This document shows, in pieces, positions 1-5,375 of a DNA stretch of 9,865 nt. Within the stretch, counting starts at the first letter, position 1. Every line of letters begins with the position of its first letter. Position numbers and translations under genes: made by a program. Source of the stretch: JBAXGE01 sp044344145 (lineage in GTDB: Bacteria > Planctomycetota > Phycisphaerae > WQYP01); contig JBIJDM010000095.1 in the NCBI GenBank assembly GCA_044344145.1, positions 1-9,865 of the forward strand, written 5' to 3'. The notes below the pieces were generated by a model that searched no databases, was not told the DNA's origin, and worked only from the letters and a program-made list of their open reading frames with translations.

Positions 1-2
1 CT

Positions 3-539
3 TCCCCGTTGGGCTTTGGTCTGGTGGGCAATGCCACGGATGCGTTGACGACGGCGGCGAATAATTCGGTGCAGGGGCGTTTCACCCGGATCAACGCCGG
101 GGCTATGGATTACAACTTCCAGATCCAAAACGTCAGTGGGGGCACGACCACCTCGTATATCTACGGCACGGTCGGCGGGGTGGGTGGATTTTATACCAGC
201 GGTACGGGCGGGCTGACGGCCACCACGTTCACCGCGACCAGCGGAAACTGGTATTTCCTGTCCACCGGCTTTACCAAGTCGGGCAATAATGTGGTGGTGA
301 ATCTGCAACTGGACAACGCCGACAGCACCGGGGCGATTGGCGCTGCGATTTTCAATAAGACCGGGACTCTGGCCAACAGTGCGATCGCCAACGACACCAC
401 CGTCTATGGCGGCTTCCGGGCTTATACCCACTCGGGTATGGGCGCGATTGACAATGTGACCGTGGTACCCGAACCCACCAGCCTGAGCCTGCTGGGGCTG
501 GGCGCGGCGGGCTTGCTGCTGCGTCGGCGGCGCAGTTAA
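3..539 (+). CDS. PEP-CTERM sorting-domain protein, 3' part (5' end outside the window)
   Basis: The frame is open from the left edge, so this is the C-terminal part (about 178 residues) of a longer gene. The first in-frame start-like codon, TTG at 9, is probably internal. The body is rich in Gly, Thr, Ser and Asn with alternating beta-like stretches, as in exported beta-sandwich proteins. It ends with VPEPTSLSLLGLGAAG followed by a leucine run and RRRRS: the PEP motif, hydrophobic helix and basic tail of the PEP-CTERM/exosortase sorting signal. By family knowledge, exosortase recognises this tail at the inner membrane and the protein is then processed for export or attachment to extracellular matrix. 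No enzyme motif is visible and the ligand or role of the body is unknown. A terminator follows 30 bases after the stop. The tail call is firm; the function of the body is open. Confidence 0.85.
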   Translation, partial: SPLGFGLVGNATDALTTAANNSVQGRFTRINAGAMDYNFQIQNVSGGTTTSYIYGTVGGVGGFYTSGTGGLTATTFTATSGNWYFLSTGFTKSGNNVVVNLQLDNADSTGAIGAAIFNKTGTLANSAIANDTTVYGGFRAYTHSGMGAIDNVTVVPEPTSLSLLGLGAAGLLLRRRRS

Positions 540-569
540 AAACCCGGAAGTCACGAATTCTTCTCCCCT

Positions 570-611
570 GCGGGGTTGCCATCGCACCAGTGGCAGCCCC
601 GCACTTTTTTT
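570..611 (+). terminator. Rho-independent terminator of the PEP-CTERM gene
   Basis: A 13-bp stem is formed by GCGGGGTTGCCAT (570-582) and GTGGCAGCCCCGC (590-602) with two G-T wobble pairs and a 7-base loop. A run of seven T at 605-611 follows. On the minus strand the hairpin is not followed by a T run, so it does not obviously stop the converging gene at 644. Confidence 0.85.
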
Positions 612-643
612 GGTGGTATGCGGTTATACGGGGAGTGGGGGTG

Positions 644-1030
644 CTAAGTGTGCGGTTGGGTCAAGGTCGGCCAGTCGCGGGCGCAGCTTTGGGCGAAATC
701 TTGGACGGTAAAGTTCATGGTGGCGGCGCCGAGTTGGTTGATGGCTGCGGCCAATTCAGCCGCGTGGAAGCGCACGTGCAGGACATGTTCAATACTGACC
801 ACCACCTCGATAAAATCCATGCCATCAAAGCCGAGTTGCAGCAGATCGCCGAATACGTCGGAGGGATAGACAAATTCGGGCGGGACTCCAATTGCGTCGG
901 CCACGCCGGCGCGGACTCCTAGCATAATGCGCTGGGTGGTGTCGGTCGTTACGAGGCCCGCGAGAAATTCTGCTGCGGATATGGGTGCGCGTTCGGTTAG
1001 TTGATTTCTTTGCTTGCGGTAGGTGAACAT
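644..1030 (-). CDS. Acyl-carrier-like small protein lacking the phosphopantetheine serine
   Basis: A 128-residue acidic protein. From about residue 37 it reads like an acyl carrier protein: a first helix followed by an IGVPPEFVYPSD loop (47-58), then LGFDGMDFIEVVVSIEHVL (66-84). The latter matches the LGxDSLDxVELVMxLE region at the start of helix II in carrier proteins. The serine that normally carries 4'-phosphopantetheine is Gly70 here (codon GGC), so it should not be a standard acyl or peptidyl carrier. The roughly 35 N-terminal residues are not part of the carrier fold. The start is ATG at 1030 with GGAG 5 bases upstream. It lies 25 bases after the small membrane gene at 1056-1373 on the same strand and is probably co-transcribed with it. 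Alternatives are a DUF1493-like protein, which also has a carrier-like helical fold, or an unrelated helical protein. No terminator was found after its stop. Confidence 0.65.
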   Translation of the reverse strand: MFTYRKQRNQLTERAPISAAEFLAGLVTTDTTQRIMLGVRAGVADAIGVPPEFVYPSDVFGDLLQLGFDGMDFIEVVVSIEHVLHVRFHAAELAAAINQLGAATMNFTVQDFAQSCARDWPTLTQPHT

Positions 1031-1055
1031 GCGTGCTCCAGAGCCAGGCGCGGAG

Positions 1056-1373
1056 TTATCTCAACCAGATTTTACCAGCCTTCAAGCCCAGGTAGCAAAG
1101 AATCGCTACACACCCGCCCCAGCCAAAGGCATTGACCAAAACGACAACGCTGTTCCTACCCCATGTGTCAGGTGACAGCCCATAATAATCTTCCACCAGC
1201 CACGATAACGGGCCATTCCATTTCATCCAGAAGTAGGCCGCATGCTCACCGAGGACAAGAAGGGGGACCTCTGCAATCAGTACAAAAGATACTGCTCCTA
1301 TGGCCCCTGCGATCAGTGGCCACTTGCATTGACATGTGGTGGTACTTGCTCGAGCATAGTCCAGATGTCTCAT
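1056..1373 (-). CDS. Small two-helix membrane protein, paralogue of its neighbour
   Basis: 105 residues. The first hydrophobic segment spans about residues 18-42 and contains an intramembrane-looking Glu35 in IAEVPLL. A Trp/Tyr-rich link follows, with WNGPLSW at 52-58 and GLSPDTWGR at 65-73. A second hydrophobic segment spans about 75-97, with NAFGWGG at 81-87. The start is ATG at 1373, with an excellent AAGGAG ribosome site 9 bases upstream. It aligns without gaps to the upstream gene over 67 residues from IAE onward, with about 24 identities by hand count (about 36%), so the pair is a tandem duplication. Spacing is 56 bases from the paralogue and 25 bases to the carrier-like gene. I do not recognise the family. 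Small membrane proteins of unknown role, such as accessory or immunity-like proteins, are possible but unsupported. Confidence 0.72.
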   Translation of the reverse strand: MRHLDYARASTTTCQCKWPLIAGAIGAVSFVLIAEVPLLVLGEHAAYFWMKWNGPLSWLVEDYYGLSPDTWGRNSVVVLVNAFGWGGCVAILCYLGLKAGKIWLR

Positions 1374-1429
1374 CTCTGTGCGCTCCTTAATGAACGTCCT
1401 TCCGTGGGGGCGTGTGGTTGGTTATGTAG

Positions 1430-1780
1430 TTAGTGACGTGCACGGCGTTTTGAAGCAAACATAAACCGATAGATTCTACATGCTACGTACGCAAAGCCCG
1501 CGACGATGACACCCCATGCGACAGCATTGCAGCACACAATTAGCGCCAGCCTAAACCAATGACTCGGACCAAGGCCAAAGTTATTTGCTATGAAGTACGA
1601 CAGCGGCCAGTTTATATTGTACCATATGAAAATGTAGTATTCGTTCATGAATAGAAAAGGCAACTCGGCAATTAGAATAAACAGTATGGCCGCAACACTC
1701 CCAGTTGCAACCGTAATTTTGGTCGTTGCACTCATTCGTCTCTGCGCTGGGTAGTAGTCTAACTCGTGCATCGAATTCAC
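1430..1780 (-). CDS. Small two-helix membrane protein, paralogue of its neighbour
   Basis: 116 residues from GTG at 1780, which has GGAG 7 bases upstream. The alternative ATG at 1771 gives 113 residues and lines up exactly with the paralogue (MHELDY against MRHLDY) but has only a weak ribosome site, so the start is uncertain. Hydrophobic segments span about residues 22-45 (with Glu39 in IAELPFL) and about 78-101 (with NAVAWG at 85-90). The link carries NWPLSYF and GLGPSHWFR, and the tail is basic (SKRRARH). Residues kept in both copies include IAE, P, E, W, N, PLS, GL, P, W, R, NA and WG. The gene is visibly richer in A and T than the GHMP and mutY genes upstream and uses codons such as ATA and AGA. 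That could mean recent acquisition or simply low expression. Function is unknown. Confidence 0.7.
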   Translation of the reverse strand: MNSMHELDYYPAQRRMSATTKITVATGSVAAILFILIAELPFLFMNEYYIFIWYNINWPLSYFIANNFGLGPSHWFRLALIVCCNAVAWGVIVAGFAYVACRIYRFMFASKRRARH

Positions 1781-1855
1781 CGGCCTTCTCCACGTACCGT
1801 GGGCAATTCACGAAACTCCAAATCCACGCGAAATCTGCGGTTACAACGCAACATC

Positions 1856-3244
1856 TTACCCCACCTCCGTGACATCCAACACCAACCCCATGTCGCGGCG
1901 GTAGGCGGTGATGGTGTCGAGAATGCCGTCCATGGCGCGAGGAGTGCGGTTGCAGAGGGCGACGAGGGTTCCGCCACCGCCGCTGCCGGTGAGGCGCAGG
2001 CCGTAGAGGCCGGCTTTAGGGCCTAACTGCGTCAGCGTGCCCACGAGCCAATCGGCTTCGCGGCAACTGAGGCCCAGGCGCAGGCGGTAGCTGTGTTGGC
2101 TGGCCATGAGTACGCGGCCGGCGCGGTATTTGAGGCTTTCGCGTTCGGGTGCGGTCAGGTCGGGCCGGGCTAGTTCTTCCCACGCTTGGGCCAGTTGGCT
2201 GGCCAAATCGCTTTCGCTCAGCATGTGATCCACCGCGGCGCGGACGCGGTAAAGTTGCTCGGGGTGCAACTGGCTTTGGTAGGGTTCGGGGAGTGCGCCA
2301 TAGCTGCGGCTGAAGTCCGCGCCGCGCAGCCGCCGGGGCATGAGGGCGCGGAAATATTGCCGGTAGAGGGTGGGTGACAGGTTGGCCAGATAACCGCGCA
2401 GCGGCGCGGTGCGCAGGCCCAGATCACGGTAAATTGTTTCGACGATGCGCAGGCCCAGCGCGCCGGCGAGGCGCAATTCGCGCACACTTTCGTGCGCGCT
2501 GCTGTAGCGCACGCCGGTATCGAGGGCCAGGACTTGCAGATCGACGGGGAGGTGGTGACGATCCACGGGATAGGGTGGTTGGCCGCTGAGGCGCAGCCAC
2601 TGCGCGGTCCCCGGCAGGGCATGCAGGCACGTCTGGGCGTGGACGGCGTGGACGCCGCCGACGGAGTAGAGCGCTTCGACCTGCTGGATCAGGTCGGGCC
2701 ATGCGGCGGGGGCGAGCGCGAAGCCGGGCGTCTGGGCCAGGGCGCGCAGCAAGGCAATCAGTATGGCGGTGGACGCACCCTGGCCCGCCTGCATGGGCAG
2801 GGCGCAATCAATATAGATGTCCGCGCCCGGCGGGGATTGATCGCGTGTCCCCAGCCAGCCGCCGCGATACAACTCGCCCCATAAGCCCACCAGCGGCCGC
2901 AGCCAATCCAGCGTGGTATCCAGCGTCCCAGCGAGATACGCGGGCCAGGCCTGTGTGGTCAGTGGCAAGCCCGTCAAATCCAGCACGCCGGGACTTTGGC
3001 CCAGCGGGGGGCGAATCTGACGGCTGTGCGCCACCAACTGATGATCCGTGCGCAGCGCGATGCCCACATGGGCCCAGCGGTTGAGGGGCATGTGTACCAC
3101 CACGCCGCCGCCCTGGGCGCCCAAACCGCCGAGTACATCCACATGGCCCGGCGCAGCGCCGCAATACGGCGCGCGGTCAGTCGGCCAGACTCCGGCAAAC
3201 GCGGCGGCTAAATGGGCGTGAGATTGGTGCGGCGTGGGGTGCAT
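1856..3244 (-). CDS. Galactokinase/L-arabinokinase-like GHMP protein with altered catalytic residues
   Basis: 462 residues from ATG at 3244, 43 bases after mutY stops. No clear ribosome site is seen. The three GHMP motifs are present. Motif 1 is APGHVDVLGGLGAQGGG (31-47), resembling the arabinokinase form APGRLDVMGG. Motif 2 is PMQAGQGASTA (150-160), the ATP phosphate loop. Motif 3 is LTGSGGGGT (418-426) near the C-terminus. Family members phosphorylate C1 of galactose, arabinose or uronic acids for nucleotide-sugar salvage. Two normally key positions differ. The Arg of APGR is His34, and the Asp of the galactokinase MDQ motif aligns with Ala203 in HAVHAQ (codon GCC). The usual TDYN or ADYSG sugar loop also reads GAQGG. 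The protein may be inactive, use another mechanism, or bind another substrate. Its frame stays open upstream to 3637, but that stretch is a Pro/Ser-rich shadow of mutY. Confidence 0.8.
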   Translation of the reverse strand: MHPTPHQSHAHLAAAFAGVWPTDRAPYCGAAPGHVDVLGGLGAQGGGVVVHMPLNRWAHVGIALRTDHQLVAHSRQIRPPLGQSPGVLDLTGLPLTTQAWPAYLAGTLDTTLDWLRPLVGLWGELYRGGWLGTRDQSPPGADIYIDCALPMQAGQGASTAILIALLRALAQTPGFALAPAAWPDLIQQVEALYSVGGVHAVHAQTCLHALPGTAQWLRLSGQPPYPVDRHHLPVDLQVLALDTGVRYSSAHESVRELRLAGALGLRIVETIYRDLGLRTAPLRGYLANLSPTLYRQYFRALMPRRLRGADFSRSYGALPEPYQSQLHPEQLYRVRAAVDHMLSESDLASQLAQAWEELARPDLTAPERESLKYRAGRVLMASQHSYRLRLGLSCREADWLVGTLTQLGPKAGLYGLRLTGSGGGGTLVALCNRTPRAMDGILDTITAYRRDMGLVLDVTEVG

Positions 3245-3287
3245 GTTATGTATGAGAATAGCCCCGGGGCTGATGCCAAGCAACTGC

Positions 3288-4397
3288 TTAGCGTCCCAGA
3301 CATTTATTGGCCAGCACGCTGCGCGGCAAGGCGGTGAGGGCTGTTTCGTCGCACCAGCGCCAGTGGGTGTAGTGGGTGACCCAGGGGAGTGATTCGTAAT
3401 CGGCGGCGCGGGCGGGGTGCGCGAGGCGCAGGGGATGCACAGTGATGGTGCGGTGGGTGAGTTTGTGGACGAAGGCGGGGGCTTGGCCGAGGGGGCGCCA
3501 GGTGGCGGGCAGGGGCGCGGGCGGGCGGGCGAGTTTTTTCGCCGGGGCTTTGGTGAGTGCCAGTAGCGGCGGTTCCCACAGGCCCGCCCAGAGGCCGGTG
3601 GCGGGGCGCTGGGCCATGAGGATGCGTCCTTTGGCATCGGTGAGTAGACACGCCAGCCAGCGCAGTTCGGGATTGGCCTTCGCCGCGCGGCGGGTGGGGA
3701 GCGTGGCGGCGCTGCCTTGCGCGTAGCCGGTGCATAAGGCCCGCACGGGGCAGTGCGCGCAGGCGGGCTGGGTGGGGGTGCAGACGGTTGCGCCCAGTTC
3801 CATTAGAGCCTGGTTGTAATCGCCCGGGCGCTGCGCGGGGACCAAAACCTCGGTCCAGTGCCAAAATAGTTTCTGCGTAGCGGCCTGATCAATGGGCAGG
3901 GCGCACGCCCGCAGCCGGGCCAGCACGCGCATGACGTTGCCATCCACCAGCGGGGCGCGCTGGCCGAAGGCGATACTGGCCACCGCGCCGGCGGTATAGC
4001 GGCCCACGCCGGGCAATTCTTGGAGTGCCGCGGCGGTCATCGGGAAGACGCCCTGATATTGGGCCACCACATATTGCGCGGCGGCGTGCAACAAACGGGC
4101 CCGGCGGTAATAGCCCAAACCGGCCCAGAGGGCCAACACTTGTTGTAAATCGGCCTGGGCCAGCGCGGCGACAGTGGGAAATTGTTGTAAGAAGCGGTGG
4201 TAAAAGGGGATAACGGTGGCGACCTGGGTTTGTTGGAGCATGGTTTCGCTGACGAGGATGGCGTAGGGGTCTTGGGTCTGCCGCCAGGGGAGGTCGCGAC
4301 GGGCGGTGTCGTACCACGTTAAGAGCTTGTCAGAAAAAGACTTAACGACATCCTTGGGGAGCGTCTGGCTGGGGGTTTTCGAGGTATTAGCAGGCAC
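3288..4397 (-). CDS. mutY: A/G-specific adenine DNA glycosylase MutY
   Basis: Removes adenine mispaired with 8-oxoguanine in DNA base-excision repair. From GTG at 4397 (369 residues) the order is as follows. LPWR and SETMLQQTQV come first, the latter with catalytic Glu51. The helix-hairpin-helix LPGVGRYTAGAVA follows, then VDGNVMRV with catalytic Asp152. An iron-sulfur loop has Cys206, 213, 216 and 222 in the classic C-x6-C-x2-C-x5-C spacing. A C-terminal NUDIX-like domain (from about residue 240) recognises oxoG. Length is normal for MutY. The open frame continues to a TTG at 4481. I prefer GTG 4397 because GGAG lies 6 bases upstream and the extra 28 residues have no counterpart in MutY, while the TTG falls inside a perfect palindrome. 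Its stop is 43 bases before the GHMP gene. It is divergent from dcd. Confidence 0.93.
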   Translation of the reverse strand: MPANTSKTPSQTLPKDVVKSFSDKLLTWYDTARRDLPWRQTQDPYAILVSETMLQQTQVATVIPFYHRFLQQFPTVAALAQADLQQVLALWAGLGYYRRARLLHAAAQYVVAQYQGVFPMTAAALQELPGVGRYTAGAVASIAFGQRAPLVDGNVMRVLARLRACALPIDQAATQKLFWHWTEVLVPAQRPGDYNQALMELGATVCTPTQPACAHCPVRALCTGYAQGSAATLPTRRAAKANPELRWLACLLTDAKGRILMAQRPATGLWAGLWEPPLLALTKAPAKKLARPPAPLPATWRPLGQAPAFVHKLTHRTITVHPLRLAHPARAADYESLPWVTHYTHWRWCDETALTALPRSVLANKCLGR

Positions 4398-4451
4398 GGG
4401 TAGCTCCGCATAAGTATTGTGACTCCAGTAGTTTAGGCGTTCAAACGCAAA

Positions 4452-4469
4452 ACCACAACCGGTAGTGGT
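4452..4469. promoter_or_regulatory. Inverted repeat matching the dcd promoter NrdR-like box, upstream of mutY
   Basis: ACCACAACCGGTAGTGGT is a near-perfect 18-bp inverted repeat (8 of 9 pairs). It is identical at 15 of 18 positions to the sequence at 4619-4636 in the dcd promoter. It lacks the ATAT core of the NrdR consensus, so it is a weaker candidate. It sits 55 bases upstream of the preferred mutY start. Confidence 0.45.
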
Positions 4470-4477
4470 GGGGGTAT

Positions 4478-4493
4478 CCAACCTCGAGGTTGG
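4478..4493. repeat. 16-bp perfect palindrome in the mutY/dcd control region
   Basis: CCAACCTCGAGGTTGG is fully self-complementary. It could be a dimeric-repressor operator, a dispersed palindromic repeat, or a hairpin in the mutY leader. It overlaps the TTG at 4481, which argues against that codon being the mutY start. Confidence 0.6.
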
Positions 4494-4500
4494 GGTTTAT

Positions 4501-4509
4501 TGTGTATAA
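4501..4509 (-). promoter_or_regulatory. Candidate DnaA box
   Basis: TGTGTATAA on the plus strand reads TTATACACA on the minus strand, fitting the DnaA consensus TTATNCACA at every position. It overlaps a TATACA on the minus strand that could serve as a weak -10 element for mutY. A 9-base match can arise by chance, but a second one lies 73 bases away in the same orientation. Confidence 0.45.
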
Positions 4510-4511
4510 CT

Positions 4512-4527
4512 ACTCCATATCTTGTGG
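4512..4527 (+). promoter_or_regulatory. Candidate NrdR box, distal
   Basis: ACTCCATATCTTGTGG fits the NrdR pattern ACACwATATnTwGTGT with few changes: the ATAT core and the TTGTG half are kept, while the left half is weaker. It starts 108 bases before the promoter-spacer box, farther than the usual spacing of about three helical turns. Confidence 0.45.
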
Positions 4528-4573
4528 TATCTTCATAAAACAACGCTAAATGTAGCAATAACAGGGGGTTGCA

Positions 4574-4582
4574 TGTGGATAA
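4574..4582 (-). promoter_or_regulatory. Candidate DnaA box, perfect consensus
   Basis: TGTGGATAA on the plus strand reads TTATCCACA on the minus strand, the strongest DnaA-box consensus. It ends 31 bases upstream of the dcd -35 element. DnaA is known to act on the nrdAB promoter in Escherichia coli, so a DnaA site before a ribonucleotide reductase operon is functionally plausible. Confidence 0.5.
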
Positions 4583-4588
4583 ACTGTC

Positions 4589-4604
4589 GCGAAAAACTTA
4601 GTGG
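4589..4604 (+). promoter_or_regulatory. Candidate degenerate partner NrdR box
   Basis: GCGAAAAACTTAGTGG keeps only the right half (TTAGTGG) of an NrdR box. It begins exactly 31 bases before the strong box at 4620, a typical spacing for paired NrdR boxes. The spacing is the main support. Confidence 0.3.
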
Positions 4605-4613
4605 AATTTTTTC

Positions 4614-4641
4614 TTGACACCACAATATGTAGTGGTATGCT
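4614..4641 (+). promoter_or_regulatory. Sigma70-type promoter of dcd-nrdJ
   Basis: The -35 element is a perfect TTGACA at 4614-4619 and the -10 element is TATGCT at 4636-4641, with a 16-base spacer. Transcription should begin near 4648, giving a leader of about 65 bases before dcd. The spacer is itself the NrdR-like box, so repressor binding would block RNA polymerase. Confidence 0.75.
4620..4635 (+). promoter_or_regulatory. NrdR box in the promoter spacer
   Basis: CCACAATATGTAGTGG matches the NrdR core CwATATnTwG exactly, with the flanking CAC and GTG half-sites. It fills the 16 bases between the -35 and -10 elements. NrdR is a zinc-finger and ATP-cone repressor of ribonucleotide reductase genes, and the downstream genes are exactly its expected targets. 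Confidence 0.7.
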
Positions 4642-4689
4642 TTCACGAATTGCCATCACATGGTGGTTAAGGTTATGTTAATGATGTAG

Positions 4690-4710
4690 AAGGCACGTAA
4701 AAGGCACGTA
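4690..4710 (+). repeat. 11-base direct repeat in the dcd leader, with the ribosome site
   Basis: AAGGCACGTA occurs at 4690-4699 and 4701-4710, separated by one base. The second copy supplies AAGG 9 bases before the dcd ATG, so the repeat doubles a possible ribosome-binding sequence. Confidence 0.6.
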
Positions 4711-4713
4711 GAT

Positions 4714-5268
4714 ATGGGCATTTTGTCAGATCAACAGATTGAACGTCACGTGCGCATCGTGCCTTTTGAAAAAGCCAACAAGCGTCCGGGCCGGATCAGT
4801 TTTGGCGTGTCGAGTTACGGCTACGACGTGCGCGTCGGGAGCAGTTTCAAGATTTTCACCAACGTTAATTCCGAGGTGGTGGACCCGAAGAATTTTTCGT
4901 CGCGTTCGTTTGTGGATGTGGATGCCGGTGAGACCGGCTATGTGTTGATTCCGCCCAACAGTTTTGCGTTGTGCGAGACGGTGGAATATTTCGAGATCCC
5001 CCGCGACCTGCTGGCGATCTGCGTGGGCAAGAGCACGTATGCCCGGTGTGGCATCATCGTGAACGTCACCCCGCTGGAGCCGGAATGGAAGGGCAAGATC
5101 ACCATCGAGATCAGCAACACGACGCCGCTGCCGGCGAAGATTTATGCCAACGAGGGGATCGCGCAGATTATTTTTCTGCGCGGCGAGGAAATTTGTAGCG
5201 TGAGTTATGCCGACAAGGCTGGCAAATATCAGGACCAACCCGGCCTGACGTTGCCCAAGGTGGACTAA
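4714..5268 (+). CDS. dcd: dCTP deaminase
   Basis: 184 residues. Deaminates dCTP to dUTP, which dUTPase turns into dUMP for thymidylate synthesis. Diagnostic stretches in order are SSYGYDVRV, IFTNVNSEVVDPKNF, IPPNSFAL (a dUTPase-fold strand), GKSTYARCGIIVNVTPLEP (105-123, phosphate-binding Ser107 and Arg111 region), the catalytic Glu132 in ITIEISN, TPLPAKIYANEG, and the C-terminal lid GKYQDQPGLTLPK. It is close in length to the short dCTP deaminase group (about 185-190 residues) and resembles it closely in sequence. The start is ATG at 4714, with AAGG 9 bases upstream. It is the first gene of a likely two-gene unit with nrdJ, 107 bases apart, under the promoter at 4614-4641. It could in principle be bifunctional (deaminase plus dUTPase), which sequence reading alone does not settle. 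Confidence 0.95.
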   Translation: MGILSDQQIERHVRIVPFEKANKRPGRISFGVSSYGYDVRVGSSFKIFTNVNSEVVDPKNFSSRSFVDVDAGETGYVLIPPNSFALCETVEYFEIPRDLLAICVGKSTYARCGIIVNVTPLEPEWKGKITIEISNTTPLPAKIYANEGIAQIIFLRGEEICSVSYADKAGKYQDQPGLTLPKVD

Positions 5269-5328
5269 ACCGGTCCGCCCCGTCGCGGCAGACATGTCGA
5301 AGAACATTTGAGGGTATTAGATTTTATT

Positions 5329-5343
5329 GTGTCTTTATTACAC
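5329..5343. repeat. Short inverted repeat between dcd and nrdJ
   Basis: GTGT-N7-ACAC (GTGTCTTTATTACAC) lies in the AT-rich part of the 107-base dcd-nrdJ gap. It is too weak for a terminator and has the opposite half-site orientation to an NrdR box. I see no convincing second promoter here. The nrdJ ribosome site is probably AGGGG, 8 bases before its ATG. Confidence 0.3.
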
Positions 5344-5375
5344 TGTGCCAGGATTGGCAGACAGGGGCCTGAGTC

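Noticed and set aside
590..922. Plus-strand frame over the carrier-like gene
   Set aside because: Antisense shadow. The minus-strand frame has the ribosome site and carrier-like pattern.
3245..3637. N-terminal extension of the GHMP gene to a start at 3637 (593 residues)
   Set aside because: It overlaps mutY coding sequence out of frame and is a Pro/Ser/Arg-rich shadow. The GHMP domain begins just after the ATG at 3244.
4398..4481. mutY starting at TTG 4481
   Set aside because: The extra 28 residues have no counterpart in MutY, the codon lies in a perfect palindrome, and GTG 4397 has a well-placed GGAG.
4652..4667. Further NrdR box 32 bases after the promoter-spacer box
   Set aside because: GCCATCACATGGTGGT has the right spacing but lacks the ATAT core and half-site pattern; too weak to list.
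4482..4713. Chromosomal replication origin based on two DnaA boxes and AT-rich sequence
   Set aside because: Only two boxes, no box cluster with an unwinding element, and no dnaA, dnaN or similar neighbours. Promoter control is the simpler reading.
5269..5375. Cobalamin riboswitch before nrdJ
   Set aside because: The gap is only 107 bases and no B12-box-like sequence was seen. The dcd leader is likewise too short.
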